Of a stretch of DNA of 64,000 nucleotides, positions 19,431 through 32,218 are shown piece after piece. The notes below the pieces were generated by a model. The model saw only the letters and a program-made list of their open reading frames with translations. It made no database searches and was not told where the DNA came from. A program made the translations under genes and the position numbers. The DNA is from Pisolithus tinctorius (lineage: Eukaryota; Basidiomycota; Agaricomycetes; Boletales; Pisolithaceae). Numbering within the stretch: the stretch's first letter is position 1; each line of letters begins with the position of its first letter. The stretch lies in contig JANFAH010000027.1 in NCBI GenBank assembly GCA_024663395.1, positions 682,001 to 746,000 of the forward strand, read 5' to 3'.

Positions 19431-19744
19431 GTATCCCCCTCTTAGGGGTCAAACCCATGAGACCCCTGTGGGAGAGGTAGGCTGAGTCTGAACCTTGGCT
19501 GAGTTTGAAAAAGTGATACTTGTGGCCTGCTAAGCCCTTTGCATCTTTTCTTTGTATCTCATCCATCATGTCTGACTCAAGACTGATTGCCACTGCCAAC
19601 AACAACAATGAAGGCTGAGTCATTGTTGATTGGGCCCAAGTCCCTGATGATGACATCAGGTACAACACCAACAATGAGGAGAAGGTGATGAAGGCAAAGG
19701 CAAAGGAGAGAAAGCAATGGAAGGTGGCTGAGAAAGCCCAGTGG
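19431..19744 (+). pseudogene. Relic start of the gypsy-B-type antisense gene
   Basis: Same layout as 5830-6140: tract, leader, then ATG at 19568 with MSDSRLIATANNNNE, matching MSESRPITVTDKNDE of the intact-looking copy. It continues through VDWAQVPDDDI-like and KVMKAKAKERK-like blocks with a TGA. Cut at 19744 by LTR-C of element C1. It shows that the antisense gene belongs to the element family and is not a one-off insertion. Confidence 0.75.
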
Positions 19745-20202
19745 TGTAGGGGATGAGTTTGAGTTCCCTAGGAGAAGTTGTTTTGGTCAGGAGATAGGGG
19801 TTGGGGACTTGTTTTATCTCTTGCTTTTGTTTTCATGTTTGTACCACTGGACTTGGTGGTGAGCAGCTGCATTGCTGAATAAGCACATGCACTGTGTTCA
19901 TGCAAGTTCAGTTTAACATACAAGCAATCCATGTGAGAGGCCCTCAGTAGCAGGGTGAATTAGTCTCGCATTTTGGTGAGTTTTCAAGGTCAGATTTATT
20001 ACTTTGGGGAGTACCCAAGGTGCCAGGAGGACTGGCAGAAGGTTTTGGACAGACAGAGCTAAGTATTCTGTTCTAGTTCGCATATTTCACTTTTTACTAC
20101 ACTTCTTTTCTCCAGCAAGAACCTCCCTTTTGGGTCAAGCACAATACTTGCCCATCACTGACATTTACTGATTCTAGGTCCACTCTATTACCTATTCCTA
20201 CA
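19745..20202 (+). repeat. 5' LTR of C1 (LTR-C)
   Basis: 458 bp, TGTAGGGGATGAG...CTATTCCTACA. The ends form a short inverted repeat. A hairpin-forming block near the start (GGGGATGAG...GAGTTCCCTAGG) is shared with 54378 and 54526. Confidence 0.85.
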
Positions 20203-20204
20203 TC

Positions 20205-20216
20205 TGGAGCCCACCA
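20205..20216 (+). other. Primer-binding site of C1
   Basis: TGGAGCCCACCA starts two bases after the LTR end. TGG pairs with a tRNA CCA tail. The same site in C2 reads TGGAGCCCACCGTGAG. The tRNA species is not identified here. Confidence 0.6.
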
Positions 20217-20356
20217 CAAGGGGGGTTCTGTTTGTTTTGGGGAAAGAAGCCACCTCATTATCACTGCATGAAAGTCTTGATTCTAGCTACAGTCTACACT
20301 CAGGAAATTAGGAAATTTTCAGAACTATTTTTCAAGCAGCAAATGTTGAACAAGCA

Positions 20357-21215
20357 ATGAAGTTGAAGATCCCTCAAGCTGAGAAGCAAGTCTGAAGGGA
20401 AATTAATAGTCAAATTTTTGCGAAGAAGCCATGAGAATGCGCTGGAAGAACTTGAGGGAATGCCACCAGGGCATTTGAGGGATGCACCATGGTTCTTGTG
20501 GCATGCATTTGACCTTTTTAGGTTTTTGAAGAGGTTCAAAGTCTTTGTGTGTGCAAGAAATGCTTCAATGACCAAGAGTGGGCCAAATGGGCTTGCTGGT
20601 ATGCAGGCAGCGAAGTCTCCAAATCATGGTATGATTTTGTCAAGGATTGATTGAGCTGGCCCAAGTTTGCAGTGGCCATTGCACACTTATATCCTGGGTC
20701 TAGGGAATGGGATTGACAGTATTTGAGGGATGATATTTACAACCTTGTTGACAATCTTGCAAGGAGAAAAGTTCATTCACAGGAGGAGCTAACAATTTAC
20801 AGGTTACATTTCCTTGACTTGGCAACATATCTATGGGTCTCGAGACAGCCTGAGGCTGATAAAGTTGAGGACCTATACTTACACAGCTTCAACAAGGAAT
20901 TCCAGCATGAAATCATTCAGAAAATGTGATGTGATGATCAATGGCAACATTCAGATGATCCATGGCCCATGCAGCAAGTAACATATGCAGCTATGCAACT
21001 ACTATGCAAAGGATTTTGCTCAGAGCGAGCACAAACAAGCATGGAAGACTACTACAAGCCTCAAAACGACCAGGGATCTAGTTTGGACAAGCAGCAACTA
21101 CCTATGAAGCCTTTTCCAAGTTCCTCCATATGTAACTCGCTGACAACTGATATACAGAAATCTACAGAATTACTGGAGTGCATGCAGCACGAGCAAAAGC
21201 TGATGACAGTGTTGG
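20357..21215 (+). pseudogene. gag: Gag-like protein of C1
   Basis: Aligns over its length with the C2 gag. The N-terminus is basic (FLRRSHEN, LEELEGMPPGHLRDAPWF). The conserved core lies at about 20540-20720 and includes WYDFV, LSWPKFAVAIAHLYPGS and REWD. A helical part follows (YNLVDNLARRKVHSQEEL, VEDLYLHSFNKEF). The core resembles the gag-like protein common in Agaricomycete retroelements (motif YPG). There are several stops: TGA where W or Q codons fit near 20648 and 20713. The 3' end is cut by gypsy-D at 21215. No zinc knuckle is visible. Confidence 0.75.
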
Positions 21216-21502
21216 TGTAACCCCAATAAGAAGTGCAGTACTTTTAACAGTGGCACAATGAGAAGGATTCTTCACTCTACTTGGGTTTCCAGACAATAGT
21301 GTCTTATTTTGAGGTAGGAAAGAAGTCCCCATACAGTATGCTACAAGGCCTATTTTATAGGGTAGAGGTTAGGCATGAAACATGTCAGAGTATCAGTATG
21401 GGTTAAGTAGGATCAAACAAAATAAATGAGAAACCAATAGATCTGTCATTAGGAAACCAACATCTTGCCACTCAGTTGACAGCATCAGACCAGATCCTTA
21501 CA
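21216..21502 (-). repeat. 3' LTR of gypsy-D (LTR-D)
   Basis: 287 bp, TGTAACCCCAATAAG...AGATCCTTACA on plus, so TGTAAGG...TTACA on the coding strand. TATA-like CTATAAAATAGG on minus near 21348-21360. Left flank GTTGG (21211-21215) is one half of the target duplication. Confidence 0.9.
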
Positions 21503-21513
21503 TTCCCCCCTCC
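21503..21513 (-). other. Polypurine tract of gypsy-D
   Basis: The minus strand reads GAGGGGGGAA directly before the 3' LTR start TGTAAGG. Confidence 0.75.
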
Positions 21514-21552
21514 AGGGTACAAAGTACCCTTCCTTTGTGAAGTGCATGCTTA

Positions 21553-23123
21553 CTAAGCAACACCTCTGGCATTTTCTGCATCATCGCCCTGTTCCATCGT
21601 GTCATCCTCGCCTTCTGCATCAGCTACTCCATTGTACCCTTCCTCATATCCCTCCTCAAGACCATTGATGGCAACATCAATGCCTACTAAGTCAACTGTG
21701 ATGTTAGAGGGATTGTGAGTCAGATACCCAGTGGGATCAGTGAAATTGCTGAAGGGCAGGATTGCATCCAAGGTGGCAGTAGAGGAGCTAGTGATGGGAG
21801 TAGGCAAGCACAAGCAGGTGCATGTCTGGGGACCTCCTTGGAACCTACTCGCCCTAGTGGCCTCCCAACACTTACTCAAGTTGGACTTTTCAGTGCAACA
21901 ATCCTCAAAAGTTGAGGAGTTGGGGCATCTACCCAGGGGTCCCTTAGTGTGTTAATCATCCTCTCTGCAACCACAGTGCTCCTGGTATCCTCATTGGAAT
22001 CACTCACATTGGCACTTGAGCCACTCTGCCATGTCCCAGAGCATGCTATTAAGCATTTCCATTTCTACATCATTAAGTACCTGTCCTCCCTCCCTCTCTT
22101 CTTTACTGCACAAGTCCACATCTGCCCCCAATACCTCCTTCTTGGTAGGGGTCAGGCCCAATATAATCATGTGAGGGTTCTCTCCTGGTTCATAGTATGC
22201 AAACTGGGACTGAGTGGTGGCACTATGGTTGTAGGCATCTCAAAACTGAAGATACCCTGCAGGCACATCAAGAGGGTCGCCTTCCTTCTGATGCAAAGCT
22301 TTGTTGTACTGGAAGTAGGAGCAGATCTGCTCATGGTGGATGAGGGTACACTCTTCAGGGTTCCCTGATCTAGAGTCACTCCAGATGATGAAGAAATCAG
22401 GGCTAACCTGCCCGATCAAGTTATCTCCAGCCACATCCGACATATCACAGGTGGAGGGTTGTCTGGCATTAGGTGAATGATTAATAGCCAAGTTCTGAAG
22501 CTCATTGACAATGTCAAATAGTGTATGATGGAGGATCACTGCAGTATTGGAGCTTAGGTCCCATTGTCTCAAGGGATGGGATATCTGAGGGTGAGTATGC
22601 AATTGATGGAACTGCTTCTTCGCACAGGACAAGCGGTTAGAGTCACCACTGCAAGTGTGAGTACAATGCTGATTGGCAGTAGTATTAGGATGCCTGTCTT
22701 TGGGCCTTTGACAAAGGCAGTTGTGTGTGTGGCCATAGGCTCTGTGGGCAGGAGGTCTATACTGACTGTTGCAGCAATTAGTGCAAGCACAAGTGCAACG
22801 AGGATGGCCTAGTAATGCAATGATTGGGGAGAGCAAGCACAATGAGTGGGAGGATGAGAGGGATGACTTGAGTGAGAGCAATTGTTGATGTGGTGATTCC
22901 AAGATTGAGATGATCCAGCCAGAGGGGAATTTTGGTACATGGACTGTGTTTCACAGTTGGGACATTGGTGGCTTAAATAGGCCCTGCAGGTATGTGGTGC
23001 CAAGTGCACTAAGAACACCTGGGGGTCATCGTCTGACAAGGCCCTGTTGCCAGCATCCCTCAATTTCTCAATCCCATCAACCCCAATGGCCTCAAAATAA
23101 TTGGTAAGCGCTTTTAGATGCAC
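21553..23123 (-). pseudogene. pol: Gypsy-D pol C-terminal extension
   Basis: Follows the integrase C-terminus on the minus strand, in pieces. HLKALTNYFEAIGVDGIEKL opens at about 23123. A Cys/His-rich stretch and FDIVNELQNLAI (about 22510) follow, then PLDVPAGYL (about 22250), and an acidic end (ILPFSNFTDPTGYLTHNP ... EGYEEGYNGVADAEGEDD) up to 21553. A long extension after the chromo-like domain is usual for this Agaricomycete lineage as far as I recall. Its role is unknown. Frames are broken at least twice. Confidence 0.6.
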
Positions 23124-24771
23124 AATCTCATCATATGGTAACCATGTCCAGTCTCCAGCTGTCCACTGGACCTTGAAAGATGCCTTGGAATGGCTGCTGC
23201 AGTGTCTTATTATTCAATCAACAGACCATTCATGGCTCATCCCTCCAAACTCTGGGACCTGGTCATCCATTTGGCTGGGGAATTTTCTATCATCGTTAGG
23301 TATGTGCACTCTCAACAGTGATGTGTGGAACACATCATGAATACCCCTTTGTTTTAGATTATTGGGTAGCACGATGTGATAAGAGTTATTACCAAAGTCA
23401 TCTGAGATGCAGTAAGGGCCAATAAACTTTGGTACTAATTTTTGTGACATCCCCTTTGACAGGCTGATGTTCTTCGTAGAGATGTATACAAGGTCTCCTA
23501 TGGCAAATGGACATGTCTGGCACTTTTTATTAGTGCCTATTGTCTGTTTTACATGCACCTTAAGGATGGTGTCATGAGCATCCATCAAGGTAAGTTTCAT
23601 TTTATTTGCAAATGCTCGCACACTCAGGTACTCATCCTTCATAGGGGCATCCCATATCATTCGATGTGGCATCTGTCCTGTATTCAGGAAAAGGTGTGTA
23701 TCCCATTGATTCCAATGTTGCATTATTGATGGCAAATTTGATTGCAGGGAGTTTTGATACCCAATCCCTTTGGTTCAAGCCGATGCAACATCTTAACATC
23801 TGGGTGATCATTTGGTTGGTGCACTCCATAGTGCCATCTGTCTCTGGATGGTAGGCACTTGACATCTTCTGCCATATTCTGATTAGGTCATTCAGATGTT
23901 TCCAGAACATGCTTGTGAATAGAACATCACAGTCACTGATGATTGCCCAGGGTAATCCATGGTGTTTATACACCTCAGCAAACATTAGTTCAGCAACCTC
24001 ATGAGTGGTGTAAGTCATTCTACTTGGTATGATATGTACCATGGATGTTAACAGGTCGATGATTACAGTGATAGAGTCATACTCCCCATCACAATCCTTG
24101 GATTCTGGAAGTGGTCTGACAAAGTCGACCCCAATTGCTTCCCAAGGTCTTGAGGGCACAGACAAAGGGTTTAGTAGTCCAAACGGTTTGTGAGTAGGAG
24201 GTTTGCTTTGCTGGCATGTCTGGCATGACATGCAGAATGCAGTGATGTCCTTCACCATGGATTCCCACCACAGGAACTTGCGTATATACAATACTGTCTT
24301 TTTGGCAGCCAGGTGGGCTAGCAGGGAGTGAGTGTGGTTTATGATCATTTCTCTAAGTCTTTTCCTCTTTACTTCAATATCTGGTATGCAGATTACTGTA
24401 TGATCTGGGAGCTTTAAGCTGATGAAGCCATCAGGTGTGATCTCAAAATTCTTGAAAGCCTGCAGCTCATTGATTATCCACTTGAAGAATGGGTTGCTAT
24501 CATACTTATGTTGGGCAGCCTTAAGTACACCTTTGTTCCCTGGGTATATGACTAGCAGGACTTTAGTTACTATAGCAGTAGTGTCTCCCATGTGTGACTC
24601 ACAGTGTTCCATACTCAGCAATGCACACATCTTCTGCAACATGTCTGTAGTGTGTGTGTCGCATGTGCTCATAATAGGGGGGTGTTCACTGTCCTTCCCC
24701 CCCTTCCTTTGTTCGCCTGGGCCCAGAAGAACAAAGTGATCTCTGACCCTTCGAGCAAACTCGAGGCCCAT
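23124..24771 (-). pseudogene. pol: Gypsy-D integrase
   Basis: The zinc-binding part (HTHSLLAHLAAKKTV ... CMSCQTCQQSK, about 24330-24180) and core are in a 379-codon open frame (24771-23632). The catalytic residues sit in GVDFVRPLP (Asp), ISDCDVLFTS (Asp) and DGTMECTNQ (Glu), so the triad survives. A frameshift near 23680 separates the C-terminal part (KFIGPYCISDDFGNNSYHI, DVFHTSLLRVHIPND) and a chromo-like segment (SFKVQWTAGDWTWLPYDE, about 23180-23125). One TGA stands before it at about 23212. Confidence 0.85.
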
Positions 24772-24777
24772 TTCCAG

Positions 24778-26448
24778 TCAACCCATTTCCGCTGGAGGTG
24801 TAGGAGAGTGACAATGTTGAGTAGTTGCTTTCTTCAGGATGGTTTTACCAGGTGCATCCATCACAGTACCATCCTTATCTCTCTCACTGCTGATTGTGGA
24901 CAGACCCAGGGTTTCTGTTGCAGGTCTTCCTGCATCCTCAGTTGGTGCAGATGTCACCGATGGAGGCCTCACAATCAACTTCACTTGATGCACTGGAGGT
25001 TTCTCCATACTTCCAACAGTAGGGACAGGCTGTTGTTCATGTTCACATTCACTCTGCATATGGGAGCTAGTGGAGATAGCCATTGCCTCAACACCAACAT
25101 ATACTGGTGCACTGATGATTTGCTCATCCCTTTGTGCTTCCACTGATTCTTTGACATCTAGGTCATGATGCAGGTATTCACTTGGCACATGGATCATTCC
25201 AGGTGCATCAAACTCATACATCCTGGAGAGAGCATTGGGAAGGACATTTTCCACACCCAGTACATACTTGATATCAAAATTGAATTCAGCCAATTTTTCT
25301 AACCTGCATGCCTGTTGTCTGGATAGGTCCTTTTGTTCTAACAGGTACTTCAAACTCATGTGATCAGTCACCCATGTGAAACTCATTCCTTACAGGATGT
25401 CATGATGTCTTAACATCATCTTGACCCCTGCAAGGAGTTCCTGCTCATGTACTGGGTAATTCTGTTGTGCTGATGACATTTTTGCAAAATAGAAAGCAGC
25501 AACTTTTGCTGACTTCCAGTCCTTTCCCTGTGTGATCATGCCACCTATGCCATTCCTGCAGGCATCTGTCATTACCCAGATGGGGTCGCAACCAGGCCCA
25601 TACTCCAATGGGACATGACTGTGGTCCATGCATGCAGTGATATATCGTTTTACAGTTTCAAATGCTTGCTGTTCAGTGAAGGTCCATCGGAATGGCCAGG
25701 TCTCAGTGCTGGCCTCAGCTAATACTCCCAAAGGTATGCAAACCTTGTATATGTTGTCTGTGAGGTATCTGACTGATCTGATGAACCCCTTGCACAGTGT
25801 TCAGTTGGTAGGCACTTTCCAATTTATGATTTGGTCAACCTTCTTGGGGTTCATCTTTATGCCATTGTCAGTGACAATGCAGCCCAAGATCTTAACTTTG
25901 TCACACAAGAATCAGAGTTTCTTCTTGCTGAGGTAAAGTTTCTCTCTAGTGAGGATTTCAAGCATGATCTTAACATGTTGTATGTGATCTTCCAGCATTT
26001 CCAAATAGATAATGATGTCATCCAGATACATGTCCATGAATGTTCCAATATGCTCCCCAAATATATGGTTCATCAAAGCCTGGTAAGTTGTGGGTGCATT
26101 GCAGTCACCCTGCTGCACTACAAGACTAACCATGTTCCCATCAGGGGTGGTCACTGCTGTTCGCTTGACATGCTCAGGAATCACTTGGATTTGCTCATAG
26201 GCATCAGCTCCATCTATTATTGAGTGGTAAGGTCTCTTTGCCACTTGTCGTAGTATGCCATCCATGTCTGGCATTGGCAATGACAGTGTACACATGTTTT
26301 TATTGCATTCATGCAGGTCAACCACTATGTGCAGTCTGGGTGGGTTCCCTGCCTTTGGTATGAGTAACATTGGGCAGGTATTATGTGTGGCTGTCAGCTC
26401 CCAATGGCCAGTCTTCAGGTACACATTTTTCTTTTCAGCCCAGAGGGG
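24778..26448 (-). pseudogene. pol: Gypsy-D reverse transcriptase and RNase H
   Basis: RT runs from about 26424 (ATHNTCPMLLIPKAGNPPRL) with an intact active site MYLDDIIIYL (about 26040-26010). The usual RDLN-type block is changed (VVDLHECNKNM). RNase H occupies 25731-25180: VMTDACRNGIGGMI, HEQELLAGVKMM, VTDHMSLKYLLEQKDLSRQQ and NVLPNALSRMY. Stops and frameshifts lie at about 25910, 25800 and 25386. The end (25180-24778) is a linker to integrase. Confidence 0.85.
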
Positions 26449-27810
26449 TCATAATGCCTCAGGACATCTAGATGGCCTCCAGGGATAAATCTTCTTCTCA
26501 TCAATCAGTAGAATTTCATGATTAATTGCTCGGAATGGGGGAAGAGCTGTAGCCCCTACTTGGGAACACAGTGGCTTAGCCAGCTCTTGTAGGTGTTGTC
26601 TTGCCCATTCTATACTCTCATGATATATCTCAGTAGCATGCAATTCCAGTGTCAAGACCTGTTCACCCTTCATTTCTGTTGGTCTCAAGCTGCTGATCAC
26701 TACCCTTGGAGAGTGCAAACCGACCATCACTTTGTGTTGGTACAAGAATGGCATCCCAAGAATTAGGTCATAGTTTTGGAGGTTCATCACATCAAAGTGA
26801 TGCTCACAGTCAATACCTTGGTATTGGAACCTCACTTTCACACTGAAGTTTACCTTCGATCACGAACCTTGGATGGCCAGCTGTATGGTAAGTGGCTTCT
26901 CGAGGGGGATCTGTTTGACTTGCTCAGCAAGTGCCACTGACATAAAGTCTGCTAACGATCCAGTGTCAATTAAGGCACGTGCAGGGCGGCCATTGATGTG
27001 AACCACTACTACCAGCAGCTTCAGTATTTTTCACATAAAATCTTTGGCTATTGATGCGTTTCTTTGCAGGGTCGTTCAATCCTCAGCACAGGCATCAGTC
27101 CCTTTCACATGGATCGCATTACACAGTATGTCATTCTCGGTATTGCATTGTACATTATCTGACCTGGACATATGTCCATTGAGCAGCAACCTGATCCCCA
27201 TGTCATTGTCCTCAAAAGGGTTGTGACCAGCCAGGGTCATGCACAATTGAAATACTCCCTTGGCATGCCAGTGGACAATGTCGAAATCAGGGATTGCAGT
27301 CTTGCTTGAGGGGAGTTCAAGCCAAATGCCCAGGTGATAGTCAGATATCAGGAAAGTCACATTGTCTTTCCTATCACACTCAAATCGATCTATGTTCCCT
27401 CTTTCCAGGATCTGAAGTGCATGGTCTCAAAGTTTGGTGATGATCTGTTCCTTGACTGGATATCCCATCAAGGTCAAAGTCCACTTCCTTTCCCTTTCTA
27501 GGTTTTGTATCTCCATCGTGTTGAGACCTAGGTTCTGGCCCTTCTGAATCCAATACCAGCAGTCAATTCAAAACATCAGGTCCACCAGTAGGTGGGTTTC
27601 AATCATGACTCTATCCTCTGGACTCAACACATCCCTTTTGCTTTCCACAATCATGTGTTGACTGTCCTTCAAATCATAAACAAGGAAATGAGTGTCCATG
27701 TAAGTATGTAGAGAATCCAGATCATCCCCTGGGTAGCATATCCCTGATAATAGCTCCCTAGCATGATCCATGATTGGCTCACCAATTCTGGTTTCCAGCC
27801 ACCGACATTC
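26449..27810 (-). pseudogene. pol: Gypsy-D protease region
   Basis: An aspartic protease is visible at about 27000-26940 (NGRPARALIDTGSLADFMS, active-site DTGS). FDVMNLQNYDLILGMPFLYQH (about 26790-26725) follows, the second protease signature. An extended pre-protease part lies upstream (27360-27076 and 27771-27568) with no known fold. A TGA before SKVNFSVK and other breaks are present. Confidence 0.75.
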
Positions 27811-30495
27811 TCATATCTGATGATTGGAGTAAGCATATATCATTATCTCATCATCAGGGCCCTCACTGTTGGTAGTGACTCCATCACTGGTATCATACTC
27901 ACCATCATCCAAGATGCTCTCCAGATCAGGAAAGTTGTCCTTGGGTTCATCTTCATCATCTTGGACCATAGGTCCCCAGGTCTGAATGAAATTCACTAAT
28001 ACTTTGTTGTCATTTTTGGTTGACCTGGCTAGCTGTCGCTGGCATTCAATGTCCCCAAAGTCTATATCCACCCCAAAGCTAGTAATACCTGGAGGTTTGC
28101 TGGACAAAGACATAGTATGTCTATCAGGACAGTTCCTTGAGAAATGTCCAGACTTATGACAGATGAAACAAAGTCCCTCTGCCTTATGGTGCTCCTGTTC
28201 TTCTTTGCTCAGTCTTGGATTATTGTGCTTTTGCTTGTCCTGGTCTCTCATGTGTCATCCCCCATTCTTGATGGGTTCAGCAGGTGCAGGGTCCCTTGTA
28301 ATCCCCTCGCCCTTGTATCTCCTTTTGTGGGCGCAATGTCACCTGTGCCTTGAGCTTTCAGGGTCCCCTGCTGAGACAGCCACACTTTCAATGGTATGTG
28401 TCTTACTTCACTGTCTTTGTGACTTATGGGTGTAGTCTCCAGTTATGGATTGCACAATCTCAAGGATCTCTGTGGACACTACAACTTTCTTTGGTGTCGA
28501 GACCTCCAGGTTCAGTTTCTCCCTCCACAAGTCATGCTGAAGTTCTTTTCATAGACCCAACCAGAACTTATGTACCTTAGTGCGTTCATTGGTCTCTCCA
28601 ATCATATTCCAGATTTCATTGAGCTCATCCAGATAGTTTTTTACCATTTTAGAGTTTTGATAGCAAGATTGTAGTTTCTCCCACTGACACATTTGGAAGT
28701 CAATGGGGAAGCAATAGTTAAACAATTCCATAAAGAAATCCAATAACCTCCACTTGTAAGGATCTCCAGACACCTCACACACATAGAACTCATGCACCTT
28801 TCCCATTAGGTAGTGCAACAAAATAAATGCCCACTTCTTTGTCTCCACACAACCATCCTCAACATATGTGGTTCCTTCAGTTACAAAACAATGGAACATG
28901 TGAGGGTTGTCTGACCTGTCATACTTCATGGGTGGGATTGGTTTTAGCATTGTCTTCTGACATGATCGGGATCTCTTCTTCAATTTATGTGATCAGTGAC
29001 TATGGCTTCTTTGCTGCTTGGACTGCCCTCGCTGTCAATGTCCTCATGACCTACTAGAGTCATTCAAGGACATACTGGAGCTAGAAGAGCTGCCAGATGT
29101 GCTCGAAGTGTCATCCAAGCTTGAAGCTGAATTGTCATTACTCAAGCTGCTAGAGTCTGAGCTCAGGTTGTCACTTGAGGAGCTGATTTCAGAATCATTG
29201 CTCAAGCTATGGTTGGAATCACTATCATTGGGCAATTCACATCGACAAGAGGACTTATGTTTCTGCTTTGTCCTGCTGGTGCATCTCTCGTCCTTCTTGG
29301 GTCATTTGAATGCTAACCCAATATAACTTTTGGGATTAATTTGCTTCACAGTTTCCATAGCTTTTGGGGTCTTTTGTCACTCACATTGTTTATGGTCCTG
29401 ATGCACAACCCTATTGACCATATCCTTTACAGGATTGGGAGGAGCCTTGGATGACTTCAGTACAGTTCTCCTATCTTTAACCCTATGTTTTGATCTTTTC
29501 TTTTCTGAGGTTCATTTGGGGCGATCATTAGCCAGGTTCTGGGAAGCATCTTCATCATTCAATGCAGCACCTTCCTTAACAGCTTTTTGCGAGGGCCCAG
29601 GTGGGTCATCATTCCCTTCATATGCCATCTTATTCGCAATGTTCCAGGATGTGAGAGCAGTGCATTGTGCTTCTGGGTCCATTTCTCTATTGCTAAGGTC
29701 CAGGTCCCCCCAGTTCCTTGGGTCAGGTCCCTTTCCCTTGCAATTTCCAGTGATCAGTGGCTCATTGCCTTCTGTTGTGGAGCTATTGAGATTATTCCTT
29801 GTCAGGGACAGTGATCTTTTTCAGATCCTGTCCTGCTCATCTGGTGTCAGTCGTCTTTCAGCCTTTTGGATGATGTCTCTCTGATCAGATCTCAGTAAAC
29901 TATGAGCATGTCACTTGCACAATCATTTACACATAACTTCCATCCAATCACCTTGCTCGACATCTACTTCACTTGCAGGAAAGATGGAGTTGCATCAGAC
30001 ATGAACAGGTGGGATCTCGCTTACTTTGTGAGTTGGTACCCAGACTCTAATGGTGCAAATGTCTTCAGCTCCTGGGGTTTCTGTATCACCAGGGTTTAGT
30101 GGTGAGTTAACTCTCAAGCCAGGGGACCTTGACAGAACAGGCCTCAGTTCAGGGCACATTGGCAAGGTAGCTCTCAAGCCTGGCCAAGGGGGTGAGGTGT
30201 TTCTCAAGCCATGGTATGTTGGCAAGATAGCTCCCAAGCCTGGGTCCACTGGCGAGCTAATTCTCGAGCCAGGGATGTTAATGATCATTTCTTTGGACAT
30301 CAGGCTTGGATCCATTGAGCCTGTTCTTACCACATCGCTATAACTCTGGACATTATCAGTGATGGGCCTTTCGAAAGGGGTGGAGTATTGACTTCCTAGT
30401 GGAGTCAATCTTGGGAGTGGGGAGTTGTTGATGATGTCAGCACCAGGCTGAGCTGTCAGTGGGCTGGGAGGTAATGATGACACTTGAGCTCTCAT
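27811..30495 (-). pseudogene. gag: Gypsy-D gag
   Basis: The N-terminus (30495-29995) holds diverged repeats of about 11 residues around PGLR or PGLG and a YSDVVRTGSM block. A Ser/Asp-rich low-complexity tract lies at 29235-29044. The capsid-like region is at 28983-28549 (VEDGCVETKKWAFILLHYLM, WKLLDFF-like, EKLQSCYQNSKMVKNYLDEL). A CCHC zinc knuckle CFICHKSGHFSRNC (about 28165-28125) is followed by an acidic tail. Multiple frameshifts separate the parts. Confidence 0.75.
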
Positions 30496-30657
30496 AGCTC
30501 AGCAGTAGTTGCATGGGTATTAACCATTTCATTTATTGAGTGTATGATACTTACTCTTGTCTTCACAGTGGATCAGTTCTGTGAATGATTGAGAAGGTAT
30601 CTGGAGTTTTTGTTATTGTGTTCAAGGTAAGACCTTGATTTTTGCAGGAAAAAAATA

Positions 30658-30714
30658 TGTAATGCCAATAAGAAGTGCAGTACTTTTAACAGCAGCACAA
30701 TGAGAAGGATTCTT
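30658..30714 (-). repeat. 5' LTR of gypsy-D, first part
   Basis: 57 bp, TGTAATGCCAATAAG...GGATTCTT, matching 21216-21272. Interrupted at 30715 by the Plavaka-type transposon; continues at 47463. TT at 30713-30714 is repeated at 47461-47462. Confidence 0.9.
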
Positions 30715-31880
30715 TGTCAGAAAAATCTAGGTACCATTACATGCCATTGTACATAATTGTAATGGGGTGTTTTTGCTTCAGGCATGACAATGGGTTGCCA
30801 TGGGGGGAGATCTAATTGACAATGGCTTTGTCATCCAGGGGGTCAACAATATAAAGCTTGGGGGTGTTATAACCATGTCTGGTAATGTCATGGTTATGGT
30901 GCCTGATGGTGATGTCATTGACATGCATGATTAAGCACATGACACTGTTGTCAAGTACACAACAGCATGCCAAGTACATACAATACTGCAGACACCATTA
31001 CCATGCATGGCCATGCTTTGCCACCCATTATAATCTTCATGTTTTCATTTTTATTTTTCAGGTTTTTATTTTTGCTATTATTGAGAACCATGGATTCAAT
31101 CAACTATGGGATTAACACACTACATGTACAAAATAATGTACTAGCAATGGTGCTCAGCAAACACTGAGGTCACAAATGACAGTACTTCTATGCCCAACAA
31201 TGGTTAGATGGAACTGACTGTGTTTGACTGAGAAAGCCACCTACCTCACTAAGCCTTGAGGGCTATCAGCACACTGCAATGGTTCAGGGAGAGATGAACA
31301 CCAGGCATGGACAGGCAAGGTGTGGGCATAAAGGGGGCAGGAGGTCATGGGGCATCTAGGTATCAGAGATGGAATACAGCAGGTGTGGGCATCAGGATGA
31401 TGTTGCATGTGAGGAGGTGATGGGGTACATGTGGGGGGGGGATGGCACTGTCTGCATAAAATAAAGTTCAGTGACCTGGGAGTGCAGTGTGCTGGTGGAC
31501 TGACATGGGAATATAGACAAGGATGTCTATTAATGGATTCTGGTGGGTCAACAACAGAGAAGAGCAAGCAGATTGGTTGCTGTTGCTGGAGATCTCAGCA
31601 CCCTCAATGGATCCTTAGTGACATGGAACTTAACTTGGGAGAACAAGGAATGAATTGGTAGGGTCATTGTCAATGGTGACAATGGTCATGTCTTAGTGCA
31701 TGGTGGGGGTGCAGCAGTGGAAGCCAAGGAGGTGGATTCTGGCATAGAGTAAGATGGAGATGCCTCTGGAGTATCAGGAGAGATGGAATATGAAGGCAGC
31801 AGAATGTATGTGGACTGCAGGAGGGGTACAACTGTGGCAAACAGGCATGGTCATGGTTGCAGACCAAGAGTATTAAAATT
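30715..31880. other. Plavaka left terminal region
   Basis: No convincing gene. The first ~200 bp are rich in short ATG/CAT-containing palindromic words (CATGACAATG, TAACCATG), as at the right end. Short open frames on both strands show no family feature. A run of eight or more G lies near 31434. Confidence 0.4.
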
Positions 31881-32218
31881 TGTAGAAATACCAACCCACC
31901 ATCACACCCAAATAAGGAAAGGATGACATGCAGAGAGTGTGGGATGTATGTCATAACCCCAAGAAGGGGATAATCAAAATCAAAAATACAAAGGTGGGAG
32001 TAGGGGTGGACATGCCCCAACAGATGAAATATCAAATGTATGACATAGATATAAGGTAGCTACTGCAGGGGATAGAATCCCCATGAGACAAAAATGTCAC
32101 CTCATCGACCCGCATTCCTGCCTGAGCATACTGAGTCCTAATCCAGCCATCCTCACACACAAGCTTGCTCATACCTAATTATTCCCACATCAGTCACCGT
32201 GCACCATCATTCCTAAGA
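31881..32218 (+). repeat. 5' LTR of copia element (LTR-E)
   Basis: 338 bp, TGTAGAAATACC...CCTAAGA. TATA-like AGATATAAGG near 32047. The preceding 5 bp (AAATT) are duplicated after the 3' LTR. The CA usually found at the 3' end is not seen, and the exact last base is ambiguous by one because of the A-run. Confidence 0.9.

Noticed and set aside
22240..22902. Separate Cys/His-rich gene
   Set aside because: It lies in line with the C-terminal extension of gypsy-D pol, and its Cys/His spacing follows no known finger.
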